From NCBI GenBank assembly GCA_964635295.1, contig CAZWOB010000002.1:1-64000 (forward strand): a DNA stretch of 64,000 nt, in the 5' to 3' direction. Positions 17,965 through 25,807 of this stretch are shown here, piece after piece. Every line of letters starts with the position of its first letter. Position 1 is the stretch's first letter. The DNA comes from Waddlia sp964635295 (lineage in GTDB: Bacteria; Chlamydiota; Chlamydiia; Chlamydiales; Waddliaceae). The notes below the pieces were generated by a model. That model was not told the DNA's origin, made no database searches, and saw only the letters and a program-made list of their open reading frames with translations. The translations under genes were made by a program, and so were the position numbers.

Positions 17965-18140
17965 TAAAAAAAATCTCGTGTCTAAACAGAAACAAATACT
18001 TGAGTCGACCTCCGTATAACGCGGGTGACTTTTCAATGCAAATATTTTTTTCATTCGATCTGTTCTAACTCTGTGTATTTGTACTATATTCCTATTCGTT
18101 TTATGATCTCCTCCTCAATCAAAGACACAGGAGTTAAGCA

Positions 18141-19949
18141 ATGACATTGACAAGAGACCAGGTGCCTCAGGCCGATTGCTGGAATGTTGAAGCCCTTTAC
18201 AACAATTTTTCCGAGTGGGAGCAAGACTTCAACACTCACTTCCCCGATAAAAAGCCTCCCCGATGGCCGGAACTGCAACAGTTCCAGGGAACATTGTCAA
18301 AAGGGCCCCAGGTGGTCAGAGAATGTCTGGAGTTTTTGTTTAACACACAGCGAACAATCGAAAAGCTCTACGTCTATGCCCATCTAAGGCACGACGAAGA
18401 TATTACCAATGACACTTATAAGACCGCCTACCAGAAAATGATGGCGATTTACCATCAGTTTGCCCAGGAAGCTTCCTGGTTTGAGCCGGAACTGCTCGCT
18501 CTTCCCGAAAGCGCGTTGAACGAGTTGTTGAATTCAGACGAAATTGCACCGTATAAATTTCACCTGGAAAAAATCGTTAGGATCAAAGACCACACGCTGT
18601 CCCCCGAAAACGAGATGCTCCTTGCCCTATCGGGAAAAGCCCTCCAGACGGCCCACAAGGCATTCTCTGCAATCAACGACGCTGATTTCCTCTTTGGATC
18701 TGTTAAAGACGGCAAAGGTGAAGACAAAGAGATCACGCATGCCAACTACGGCCTCTATATTCGCGAGCATGACAGGGTCCTGAGGGAAAATGCTTTCCGA
18801 AGTTATCACGGCAAATATCAGTCTTATGAAAATACGCTGGCAGAATTGCTCTCCGGTCAAACCGAAGCGCACGTGTTCAATGCAAAGGCAAGAAAGTACG
18901 GGTCCAGCCTGGAGGCCGCCCTTTTTCCGAAGAACATCGACGTTCAGGTCTACCACTCGCTCATCAAAGCGGTGAATAACAACCTGGATGCCCTGCACCG
19001 CTACTTCGCGCTCCGTAAAAAAGTGATGGGGGTCGGCGAGCTTCATCTCTACGACATGTACGTTCCTCTGACAGAAGACGTTGAAATCACAATGGACTTC
19101 GACAGCGCCATCGATGTCGTCACAGAATCCGTATCCCCTCTGGGCGATGCGTACCAAACCTCCCTTCGATCAGGCCTTGCCTCCGAAAGATGGTGCGACC
19201 GGTTTGAAAACCGCAATAAGCGTTCAGGCGCCTATTCAAGCGGATGCTACGACAGCATGCCTTACATCCTCATGAACTTTAAGGACAAGCTGAGAGACGT
19301 CTTTACCCTGGCCCACGAGGCGGGGCATAGCATGCACAGCCTCCTCAGCCACCAAAACCAGCCTTATCACTATGGCGACTACCCGATTTTCCTTGCCGAG
19401 GTCGCCTCTACATTCAACGAGGACCTTCTCAACCGCCTTCTGCTTCAGCGGGCGGACAAAAAAGAGGAAAAGATCTTCCTGATCAACCAACAGATCGAAG
19501 ATATCAGAGCAACCCTGTTCAGACAGACGATGTTCGCTGAGTTTGAGCTGAAAATCCACGAGCTCGCCGAGGCAGGTATGCCGCTAACACCGACCCTGTT
19601 GAAAAAAGAGTATATGGAGCTGAACAAACGCTATTTCGGCGAATCGGTCTTCGTTGACGATGAGATTGCCATTGAATGGGCGCGCATCCCCCACTTCTAC
19701 TACAATTTCTACGTCTATCAGTATGCGACAGGCATCAGCGCCGCTCTTGCACTCAGTGAAAGAGTCAATGCCGGCAGCATGGAAGAAAGGGAGGCTTACC
19801 TTTCATTTCTAAAAGGAGGAAGCAGCCGCTATCCTATCGAGCTGTTAAAAATGGCCGGCGTCGACATGACCACCCCCGCTCCGGTCGAGGCAGCGATCAA
19901 AAAATTCAGCGCCCGTGTCGACGAGCTGGAAAAACTGTTAGCACTTTAA
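18141..19949 (+). CDS. pepF: oligoendopeptidase F (M3 zinc metallopeptidase)
   Basis: 602 residues, the normal PepF length. The zinc site is HEAGH (His392, Glu393, His396) followed by EVASTFNED carrying the third ligand. The N-terminal ~200 residues match the PepF/M3B helical domain. AGGAG lies 8 bases before the ATG. The enzyme cleaves short peptides in the cytoplasm. Location immediately before groES-groEL is the chlamydial arrangement. The last codons (Leu-Ala-Leu-stop) double as the left half of a CIRCE operator for the downstream chaperonin operon. Confidence 0.95.
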   Translation: MTLTRDQVPQADCWNVEALYNNFSEWEQDFNTHFPDKKPPRWPELQQFQGTLSKGPQVVRECLEFLFNTQRTIEKLYVYAHLRHDEDITNDTYKTAYQKMMAIYHQFAQEASWFEPELLALPESALNELLNSDEIAPYKFHLEKIVRIKDHTLSPENEMLLALSGKALQTAHKAFSAINDADFLFGSVKDGKGEDKEITHANYGLYIREHDRVLRENAFRSYHGKYQSYENTLAELLSGQTEAHVFNAKARKYGSSLEAALFPKNIDVQVYHSLIKAVNNNLDALHRYFALRKKVMGVGELHLYDMYVPLTEDVEITMDFDSAIDVVTESVSPLGDAYQTSLRSGLASERWCDRFENRNKRSGAYSSGCYDSMPYILMNFKDKLRDVFTLAHEAGHSMHSLLSHQNQPYHYGDYPIFLAEVASTFNEDLLNRLLLQRADKKEEKIFLINQQIEDIRATLFRQTMFAEFELKIHELAEAGMPLTPTLLKKEYMELNKRYFGESVFVDDEIAIEWARIPHFYYNFYVYQYATGISAALALSERVNAGSMEEREAYLSFLKGGSSRYPIELLKMAGVDMTTPAPVEAAIKKFSARVDELEKLLAL

Positions 19950-19964
19950 TTGGTAAAGTGCTAA
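19938..19964. promoter_or_regulatory. CIRCE element (HrcA operator) for groES-groEL
   Basis: TTAGCACTT-N9-AAGTGCTAA, against the consensus TTAGCACTC-N9-GAGTGCTAA. The two departures are symmetric (C to T and G to A), so the palindrome is perfect. It overlaps the last three codons and stop of pepF and lies ~80 bases before groES. HrcA bound to CIRCE represses chaperonin genes, with release on heat shock. Confidence 0.92.
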
Positions 19965-19971
19965 CTTTATA

Positions 19972-20001
19972 TTGCGAAATATCGATAACAACTGATAAAA
20001 T
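19972..20001 (+). promoter_or_regulatory. putative groES-groEL promoter
   Basis: TTGCGA (19972-19977), 18-base spacer, TAAAAT (19996-20001). The -35 begins 7 bases after the CIRCE element, so bound HrcA would sit against the RNA polymerase. Start point expected near 20008, ~40 bases before the groES ATG. Confidence 0.6.
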
Positions 20002-20046
20002 CAAACTCGCTAAAAAATTAAACAACCTATTCATGGAGTACAGCAT

Positions 20047-20367
20047 ATGACTCAGACAAAACAAGCAGATCAAAAAACAAAGCTTAAACCTCTGGGCAAT
20101 CGTGTATTGCTTCGCCGCTTAGAAGCTGAAGAAACCCTGAAAGGGGGAATTCTTCTGCCTGAAAGCGCAAAGAAAAAACAAGAGCAAGCGGAAGTGATCG
20201 CTGTAGGCCCCGGAAAAAAAGACAATAAAGGGAACCTTGTTCCCATGCCTGTAAAAGAAGGGGACATCGTGTTGATGGAAAAGTATTCCGGCCAGGAAGT
20301 CACTCTTGACGAGCAGGAATATGTGATTGTACGTGCCGATGACCTCATCGCGATAATCGAAAAGTAA
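20047..20367 (+). CDS. groES: co-chaperonin GroES
   Basis: 106 residues with the GroES fold: KPLGNRVLLRRLEAEE at the start, the mobile loop ETLKGGILLPESAKKK that contacts GroEL, and the end YVIVRADDLIAIIE. The N-terminus has ~10 extra polar residues (TQTKQADQKTK). It caps the GroEL cavity in ATP-driven folding. It lies 25 bases upstream of groEL in one operon under CIRCE control. Confidence 0.97.
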   Translation: MTQTKQADQKTKLKPLGNRVLLRRLEAEETLKGGILLPESAKKKQEQAEVIAVGPGKKDNKGNLVPMPVKEGDIVLMEKYSGQEVTLDEQEYVIVRADDLIAIIEK

Positions 20368-20392
20368 ACTAAATAAGGAGTCTGTAGAAACG

Positions 20393-22018
20393 ATGACTGC
20401 AAAAGATATCAAATACAAAGAAGAAGCCAGGCACAAGATCCTAAAAGGGGTCAAGACGCTGGCGGAAGCTGTGAAAATCACACTTGGTCCGAAAGGACGC
20501 AACGTCGTCATTGACAAATCGTTCGGCGCTCCTCACATCACAAAAGACGGTGTGACTGTTGCCAAAGAGATCGAGCTTGAGGACAAGCACGAGAACATGG
20601 GCGCGCAAATGGTCAAGGAAGTGGCCAGCAAAACTGCCGACAAGGCCGGTGACGGAACAACCACGGCTACCGTTCTCGCAGAAGCGATCTATAGCGAAGG
20701 ACTGAGGAACGTGACAGCCGGGGCCAATCCGATGGACCTGAAGCGCGGAATGGAAGAAGCGGTCAAAGTTGTGATCGAAGAGCTGCAGAAGTTGAGCAAA
20801 AAAGTCGAGACCCAGCAAGAGATTGCGCAAGTCGCGACTATTTCCGCCAACAACGACGAAGAGATCGGCCAGATCATTGCTAAAGCGATGGAGCGCGTCG
20901 GTAAAGACGGCACGATCACTGTAGAAGAAGCGAAAGGGTTCGAGACCACGCTGGACGTTGTGGAAGGAATGAATTTCGACCGCGGCTACCTCTCCGCATA
21001 CTTCATGACGAATCCTGAAACACAGGAATGCGTGCTCGAAGACACCTACATCTTGATCTTCGAGAAAAAGATCGGCTCGATCAAAGATCTGATCCCTGTC
21101 CTTCAGAGTGTAGCGGAAAGCGGCAAGAGCTTACTAATCATCGCTGAAGATGTTGAAGGCGAAGCGCTTGCGACACTCGTCGTGAACCGCATCCGTGCCG
21201 GATTGAAAGTTTGCGCGGTTAAAGCTCCAGGTTTTGGCGATCGCAGAAAAGCGATGCTCGAAGATATTGCCGTTCTCACTGGCGGTCAGTTGATCTCCGA
21301 AGAGACAGGCATGACACTTGAGAACACAACGATCGAGCAGCTTGGAAAAGCGAAAAAGATCGTCGTGACAAAAGATGACACGACATTGATCGAAGGTCAA
21401 GGCGACCAAGAGAAGATCAAAGAGCGCGTCTCACTGATCAAGCGTCAGATCGAAGAATCGGATTCAGACTACGATCGCGAAAAGCTCCAGGAGCGTCTGG
21501 CTAAAATGGCTGGCGGCGTTGGAGTGATCCGCGTAGGTGCTGCGACCGAGATCGAAATGAAAGAGAAGAAAGACCGCGTGGACGATGCCCAGCATGCTAC
21601 GAAAGCGGCTGTTGAGGAAGGGATCCTTCCTGGAGGCGGTGTCGCTTATGTACGCTGCATCGGCGCTGTCAACAAGAAGGCTGATACCCTGAAAGGCGAC
21701 CAGCAGACAGGCGCGCGCCTCATTGCAAGAGCATTGAGCGCTCCAATGCGTCAAATCGCTGCAAACGCCGGTCAAGAGGGATCGATCATCTTGCAGCAAG
21801 TGGAAAAAGGGAAAGGATCTGAGGGGTACAACGCCCTGACCGGTGAATTTGTCGATATGTTGACTGCCGGTATCCTCGACCCGACGAAAGTCACACGACT
21901 TGCTCTTGAGAATGCGGCCTCTGTCGCGGGGATGCTTCTGACAACAGAAGCGATCGTCGCTGAGCTTCCGGAAGAGAAGAGCAGCGCACCTGCGATGCAC
22001 GCTGGAATAGACTATTAA
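20393..22018 (+). CDS. groEL: chaperonin GroEL
   Basis: 541 residues. Typical segments: TLGPKGRNVVIDKSFG, the ATP-binding GDGTTTATVLA, ISANNDEEIG, AVKAPGFGDRRKAMLEDIA and EGILPGGGVAY. An AAGGAG precedes the ATG. The usual Gly-Gly-Met tail is absent; the protein ends in APAMHAGIDY, so the flexible tail is short. Because it is paired with groES and a CIRCE, this is the housekeeping copy rather than one of the divergent extra GroELs found in chlamydiae. A rho-independent terminator follows directly. Confidence 0.98.
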   Translation: MTAKDIKYKEEARHKILKGVKTLAEAVKITLGPKGRNVVIDKSFGAPHITKDGVTVAKEIELEDKHENMGAQMVKEVASKTADKAGDGTTTATVLAEAIYSEGLRNVTAGANPMDLKRGMEEAVKVVIEELQKLSKKVETQQEIAQVATISANNDEEIGQIIAKAMERVGKDGTITVEEAKGFETTLDVVEGMNFDRGYLSAYFMTNPETQECVLEDTYILIFEKKIGSIKDLIPVLQSVAESGKSLLIIAEDVEGEALATLVVNRIRAGLKVCAVKAPGFGDRRKAMLEDIAVLTGGQLISEETGMTLENTTIEQLGKAKKIVVTKDDTTLIEGQGDQEKIKERVSLIKRQIEESDSDYDREKLQERLAKMAGGVGVIRVGAATEIEMKEKKDRVDDAQHATKAAVEEGILPGGGVAYVRCIGAVNKKADTLKGDQQTGARLIARALSAPMRQIAANAGQEGSIILQQVEKGKGSEGYNALTGEFVDMLTAGILDPTKVTRLALENAASVAGMLLTTEAIVAELPEEKSSAPAMHAGIDY

Positions 22019-22028
22019 TTGTCCATCA

Positions 22029-22060
22029 ATCAAGCCCGTCACATGGCGGGCTTGATTTCT
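22029..22060 (+). terminator. rho-independent terminator after groEL
   Basis: A 10-bp perfect stem (ATCAAGCCCG, 22029-22038; CGGGCTTGAT, 22047-22056) with an 8-base loop and a T-rich tail. The stem overlaps the last codons of the convergent caspase-like gene, whose C-terminal residues (EIKPAM) fall within it. Confidence 0.8.
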
Positions 22061-22800
22061 ACTTGATAATAAGGATTTTGATAAAACTTCACTTTTCTGG
22101 ACGAGCGATCAAGAATTGTCTTCCAGTTTGAACACCCTTTCTCCGATTCTTTCTTCAAACTTTCTAAAAACGCCGAAGTGAACAGAGCTCCTTTGGAAAC
22201 ACTCCAGGAAAATTCGCCGATCTGCGAGCTTGCGACAAGGACCCTGCCTTCTGTTTCCATGAAAAGTTCCCTGTATGCTTGCTCCTTGATCTCTTTTCTT
22301 GTTCGGTCGACCTTGCCGATAAAGATTGGGGGTGCGACGTGTTCTTCCATGATGTTATTGCAGCAATCGGCAACAGTGATGAGTAGACGGGGATATTTAT
22401 CTGAAAGAATGTCGATCACTTTTCCGTAATCGATCCCCTCCCACGTCTGCGAGAAGAACAGGTTTGGCCAGGGGTCATCCTCTTTTGATGGCGTGCGGAA
22501 CCCATGTCCGGAGAAATAGAAAAGCACGACATCGTCATGCTCAACATCAAGAAATTTCAGAGCATTGAGAACGGCTGGGGGTGTAAGCTCATGACCGATC
22601 AATGAAATTTCTTTGATTGGAAGTCCGGTGTAGTGAGAGATCCGGAGAGCTTCATCTCTCATATTGGAGAGATCTTTGTACACACTGGTTTCAATGTTTT
22701 TAGCTTCGGTATCGCAAGCGAGAAAGAGAACAAGTTCCCCGCACTCCCCTGTTGTACAGAGAAGTAAAATGAATATCAGGAGCTTATTAGCCAGTCGCAT
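22039..22800 (-). CDS. secreted caspase-like cysteine peptidase (clan CD, C14-like)
   Basis: About 253 residues from the ATG at 22800, where a signal peptide begins (LANKLLIFILLLCTTGEC). The caspase p20 dyad is clear: His99 in LFYFSGHGF and Cys147 in TVADCCNN, each after a hydrophobic strand. A p10-like segment follows (RVLVASSQIGEFSWSVSKGALFTSAFLE), as in metacaspases and bacterial orthocaspases. Such enzymes cut after Arg/Lys or Asp. The signal peptide would put it in the periplasm or outside, unlike cytosolic caspases. It starts 7 bases after the stop of another secreted protein gene. Confidence 0.8.
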   Translation of the reverse strand: MRLANKLLIFILLLCTTGECGELVLFLACDTEAKNIETSVYKDLSNMRDEALRISHYTGLPIKEISLIGHELTPPAVLNALKFLDVEHDDVVLFYFSGHGFRTPSKEDDPWPNLFFSQTWEGIDYGKVIDILSDKYPRLLITVADCCNNIMEEHVAPPIFIGKVDRTRKEIKEQAYRELFMETEGRVLVASSQIGEFSWSVSKGALFTSAFLESLKKESEKGCSNWKTILDRSSRKVKFYQNPYYQVEIKPAM

Positions 22801-22807
22801 AGGGTCA

Positions 22808-23293
22808 TCAAGCCCGGTATCTACCTCGATTTTTCTGACGCGTTTCCTTGACCAGTTGTTGGAAATAATTTTCCAGTCTTTCGTACGCCGGCTCATAATT
22901 TAAGAGGGCGCTTTTTCTTCCCATGGTGAAAAGGACCTGATTGCAGCTGGGGCTGACAAACACATGGACAGTTTCTCCTTCTTCATCCTGGAACTTGAAG
23001 GAGAGTTCAGGCACGAACTTGCACTTCTTGTATTTATCAAACGCGTAATTATGGTCATCGAGAAGCTGCCGCTTGAGGCGGGTAATCTCATCATTTGTCA
23101 GATGGATCTCCGGCTCAGGTTCATAGGTATTACCTTCCGGAATCATGGCGAGAATGGTCACGAATTTGGCATTTTTCAGGGTATCGAGATTTTTGCCGCC
23201 CAGTGTTTGGCGGAGTTTTGGCGTCGCCGCGTAACCGCTGATGGCCAGACAGGAAAATAGTAGAGTCAACATGATCGTTTTAGGTCGATACAT
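22808..23293 (-). CDS. secreted protein of unknown function, operon partner of the caspase-like gene
   Basis: About 161 residues from the ATG at 23293, which has GGGGGA 4 bases upstream. An N-terminal signal peptide (TIMLTLLFSCLAISGYAA) is followed by a soluble domain that is not recognised. Two cysteines (KKCKFVPEL and SPSCNQVLF) could form a disulfide. The C-terminus is basic (RQKNRGRYR), with many Arg/Lys sites that a metacaspase-type protease could cut. The tight spacing to the caspase-like gene suggests a shared function, for example substrate, inhibitor or chaperone (inference). Confidence 0.6.
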   Translation of the reverse strand: MYRPKTIMLTLLFSCLAISGYAATPKLRQTLGGKNLDTLKNAKFVTILAMIPEGNTYEPEPEIHLTNDEITRLKRQLLDDHNYAFDKYKKCKFVPELSFKFQDEEGETVHVFVSPSCNQVLFTMGRKSALLNYEPAYERLENYFQQLVKETRQKNRGRYRA

Positions 23294-23364
23294 CGGTTCC
23301 CCCATTTGGATGTTGAAAATCATTTTTACCGAAAAGGCTATATCATTTCCACTGATTTTTCTGT

Positions 23365-23393
23365 TTGCAGATAATCCTGGTTTTGAATAAGAT
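23365..23393 (+). promoter_or_regulatory. putative promoter of tRNA-Asn
   Basis: TTGCAG (23365-23370), 17-base spacer, TAAGAT (23388-23393). The expected start near 23400 is 8 bases before the tRNA 5' end. Confidence 0.55.
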
Positions 23394-23407
23394 GTATGCA
23401 TAAATAA

Positions 23408-23479
23408 TCCGGATTAGCTCAGCGGTAGAGCAGTTGACTGTTAATCAATTGGTCGTTGGTTCGAATCCAACATCCGGAG
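23408..23479 (+). tRNA. tRNA-Asn (anticodon GTT)
   Basis: Cloverleaf: acceptor TCCGGAT pairs with ATCCGGA, D-arm GCTCAGCGGTAGAGC, anticodon arm TTGAC-TGTTAAT-CAA with GTT in the loop, and T-arm GTTGG-TTCGAAT-CCAAC. The discriminator base is G and CCA is not encoded. Its 3' end plus terminator is duplicated 2.3 kb downstream, on the far side of the toxin-antitoxin genes. Confidence 0.95.
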
Positions 23480-23493
23480 CATCAAAGCCCCTC
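23476..23493 (+). repeat. left copy of an 18-bp direct repeat (attL-like)
   Basis: GGAGCATCAAAGCCCCTC spans the tRNA-Asn 3' end and the first arm of its terminator. An identical copy is at 25756-25773. A repeat of a tRNA 3' end flanking foreign-looking genes is the usual footprint of site-specific integration. Confidence 0.7.
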
Positions 23494-23513
23494 TTTCGAG
23501 GGGCTTTTTTTTT
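23484..23513 (+). terminator. rho-independent terminator after tRNA-Asn
   Basis: Perfect 10-bp stem AAAGCCCCTC / GAGGGGCTTT with a TTTC loop, followed by a T run. Confidence 0.88.
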
Positions 23514-23605
23514 AATTCAAACAGAACATTCTTCAAAATTCAAATGTCCGAAAGCCAGACCTGACCCCCTCACAGCGAAACAAGTGTGTGCCATTCCTGG
23601 TCCGC

Positions 23606-24919
23606 CTATAATCTTGAGTGTCTTTCTATCCCAGTTTCTTGTGCATATGAAGCAAGCTGCTTTTGGATTTCTCCTGGAGTTAATACATCGGGCTGAAACC
23701 AATAAAGAGCACGAGGGACATTGTTAGCATAAATTTGTGAACGAAAATTCCAATTTTTTATATACCATCCTGGTAACTCATACTTCTCACCAGGAACAGC
23801 AGTAATTTTTAATGCCTGATCTTTCTTAAAATGATAGCTCAGTTCTTTTGAATGTCCGGGATCGTCAAATCTTATAAAAATGCATGAATAATTACTTTGA
23901 TCGTCCAATAATTCAATTTCTTTGAGCGATTGAAACCAGTAGTTGCCAGAATCAATTATTTTTTCAATTTCGTCTCCGTTGAGATCTGTTATGGCAGATG
24001 AAAACAGCTTGTCATCAATTAATGGAGGTCTGCCATTAGCAATTCTATAGATCACCGCCTTTTGCAAAACCAACTCTATTTTTTCGATTTGTTTTTGAAA
24101 AAATTCTCTACTCCAATTTTCAACAAATTTTCTTTCTTCGGGTCGAAGAAAATTTTCAACATCACGTCTAGCTGATTTCCAATCAATCGACGAGATTTTT
24201 TTTTCGAATTCTTCATGCAACCATTTTTTACTGTAATGTACGTCTTGTTCTTTATATGGGCCTGCTTGATAGAGTGCATTTTTGAGTAGAAGGTAATTTA
24301 CTGGTATTTTTCTCGATAAATACCAAAGAAAGTCAAACCAATCACGCCCTTTTTCATATTTTCTACAAAGCAATGCATGACATTTACTAGCAAACAAACT
24401 TGGGAAATCCTGAATGAGAATAGAGAATGGATAAGGATAGTTTAGAAAGGCATTCTCAAAATTAGATCCTTCAGGAGGATGTGTGTCAATCTCTAACTTA
24501 ATTGTGATTTTTTGTGCATCGGAAGGCAATCGATCATATGTTAATTCGAGGATCCTTGCAAAGGAGTCCTCTTTTAAAAATGCTGTTTTAATAGCTCCTT
24601 TTGCATTTGCGCGCTCTTTAATTTCTAGATTAACGCCAAAGGAGTTGAACTCCGTTTCAATGGCTTTGAGATAGGGCTGCCATTGAAATAATTCCGATGA
24701 CTTTAAAAGCACAAAATCTAGATCTTCTGAAAATCTTCTTAATTGATGCACTATCCTGAGGGCAGTTCCTCCTTGGAAAGCAGCCGACTTAAAAAAATCG
24801 CTTCTTGCTAAACCAGCCAATGCAATTTCTTGATAAATTTCTTTTAGAGCGTTAAGTTCTTCCTGTTTAGAAAGCGACCCATAACTTTTAAGCCGGTCTT
24901 GAATAATTGTAACAGTCAT
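23606..24919 (-). CDS. AbiEii/AbiGii-type nucleotidyltransferase toxin with C-terminal extension
   Basis: 437 residues. The first ~290 match AbiEii toxins: FQGGTALRI (motif I) and RFSEDLDFVLL (the Ser-x-Asp-x-Asp metal motif), then KLEIDTHPP and FASKCHALLCRKYEKGRDWFD (motif with Lys and Asp). The family is a nucleotidyltransferase fold whose activity arrests growth and aborts phage infection (type IV toxin-antitoxin). AbiEii proteins are usually ~300 residues, so ~130 C-terminal residues are extra and not recognised (…SFSSAITDLNG onward, ending GEIQKQLASYAQ). The start overlaps the antitoxin gene by 4 bases. Low G+C compared with the surrounding core genes. Confidence 0.85.
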   Translation of the reverse strand: MTVTIIQDRLKSYGSLSKQEELNALKEIYQEIALAGLARSDFFKSAAFQGGTALRIVHQLRRFSEDLDFVLLKSSELFQWQPYLKAIETEFNSFGVNLEIKERANAKGAIKTAFLKEDSFARILELTYDRLPSDAQKITIKLEIDTHPPEGSNFENAFLNYPYPFSILIQDFPSLFASKCHALLCRKYEKGRDWFDFLWYLSRKIPVNYLLLKNALYQAGPYKEQDVHYSKKWLHEEFEKKISSIDWKSARRDVENFLRPEERKFVENWSREFFQKQIEKIELVLQKAVIYRIANGRPPLIDDKLFSSAITDLNGDEIEKIIDSGNYWFQSLKEIELLDDQSNYSCIFIRFDDPGHSKELSYHFKKDQALKITAVPGEKYELPGWYIKNWNFRSQIYANNVPRALYWFQPDVLTPGEIQKQLASYAQETGIERHSRL

Positions 24920-25548
24920 GGAAACAACCCCTTTAATAAAACATTAAGTACTCTTTTCACCCTCGGGCTTGGATAATTTTCAATAAGTTGGGCAAATAAT
25001 TTTCTATCAGAATTTTGAAAGCTTTCGATTTCGATACGAAGATCATCAGAAAGATCCTCCACAGACTCCCATATTCGCCTTCTAGCATAGACAATATCAG
25101 CGAGAGCCTTTATAGGAGATGCAATAAATAGCGTTAAGTCTCCTTGTTGATGCTGTCCAACTCCAAAAGAAAATGCTTTGGTCGGTATATGTTCATAAGA
25201 AAAGATGCCAATCGGGGTTTCGAATTCTTTGCCTCTTTTAACCGATGCACAGGTTACTGTTCTAACAGCTTCAGGGATCCATCCATGATAGCTTAATGCT
25301 GATTCAAAACTTACATAAGATGGACCATAGATGATCAAAGCAAGTTCAAAGGTATCAAGAGAGGATTTTTTGGAGTTTTTTATTAAATATAAGTCTCTTC
25401 GAATGGGAATAAGATACCCCTTTCCTACAGCCCTTTTAATAATGGCTTGTCGAGAGTCGGCTGTCTTATCCAAGATGTTGTGTAAGTCAATTCCTGAGAT
25501 GTATGGCTTCGGCCAATTCAATAAAACTTCAAGAAAATTGGTATTCAT
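24916..25548 (-). CDS. AbiEi-type antitoxin, transcriptional autoregulator
   Basis: 210 residues. N-terminal winged helix-turn-helix (ILDKTADSRQAIIKRAVGKG, then YLIPIRRDLYLI), then the AbiEi C-terminal domain with the typical YGPSYVSFESALSYHGWIPE and TVTCASVKRGKEF segments and ALADIVYARRR near the end. The family binds repeats in its own promoter, and neutralises AbiEii without stable complex formation. AGG lies 5 bases before the ATG. It is the first gene of the cassette, with a strong promoter and flanking repeats upstream. Confidence 0.85.
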   Translation of the reverse strand: MNTNFLEVLLNWPKPYISGIDLHNILDKTADSRQAIIKRAVGKGYLIPIRRDLYLIKNSKKSSLDTFELALIIYGPSYVSFESALSYHGWIPEAVRTVTCASVKRGKEFETPIGIFSYEHIPTKAFSFGVGQHQQGDLTLFIASPIKALADIVYARRRIWESVEDLSDDLRIEIESFQNSDRKLFAQLIENYPSPRVKRVLNVLLKGLFP

Positions 25549-25576
25549 AACAACCTGCTATTACCTGTCGTTTTTC

Positions 25577-25593
25577 GACGGTTTCTTACATAA
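25577..25593. promoter_or_regulatory. operator box 1 of the AbiE promoter (candidate)
   Basis: GACGGTTTCTTACATAA, matching box 2 at 25638-25654 in 15 of 17 positions and in the same orientation. It covers the predicted start point next to the -10. A short GTCG-TTTTT-CGAC inverted repeat (25567-25579) overlaps it. Confidence 0.5.
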
Positions 25594-25621
25594 GTATAAA
25601 AGATTTTCATTATTTCTGCAA
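25593..25621 (-). promoter_or_regulatory. promoter of the AbiEi-AbiEii operon
   Basis: On the minus strand: TTGCAG (25621-25616), 17-base spacer, TATACT (25598-25593). Both hexamers are near consensus with ideal spacing. Confidence 0.7.
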
Positions 25622-25637
25622 GATACAGTCTAAAAAT

Positions 25638-25654
25638 GACAGTTTCTTGCATAA
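25638..25654. promoter_or_regulatory. operator box 2 of the AbiE promoter (candidate)
   Basis: GACAGTTTCTTGCATAA, a near copy of box 1, placed upstream of the -35 element so that the two boxes bracket the promoter, as expected for autorepression. TGCAAGA at 25618-25624 is its partial inverted partner. Confidence 0.5.
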
Positions 25655-25755
25655 ATTCTATTTTGATGATAAAATTTAAACTATCAACATATAGATAGTT
25701 GAAAATTCTTAAAAAAAGAAAATCCAGTTAAAAGTTCGAAGTGTGACCAGTAGCT

Positions 25756-25773
25756 GGAGCATCAAAGCCCCTC
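25756..25773 (+). repeat. right copy of the 18-bp direct repeat (attR-like)
   Basis: Identical to 23476-23493. Upstream of it, GTTCGAA at 25734-25740 resembles a T-loop, so the segment 25734-25760 may be a worn tRNA 3' fragment. Confidence 0.65.
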
Positions 25774-25791
25774 GAAAGAGGGGCTTTTTTT
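25764..25791 (+). terminator. rho-independent terminator, second copy
   Basis: The same 10-bp stem as after tRNA-Asn (AAAGCCCCTC / GAGGGGCTTT) but with loop GAAA rather than TTTC, so the core hairpin is the reverse complement of the first copy. A T run follows. It also lies just beyond the 3' end of the minus-strand gene at 25808. Confidence 0.75.
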
Positions 25792-25807
25792 ATGTAGATG
25801 TATTTTT

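Noticed and set aside
21464..22042. 192-codon open frame antisense to groEL
   Set aside because: Produced by the codon pattern of groEL; the protein is Arg/Ser/Phe-rich without family resemblance.
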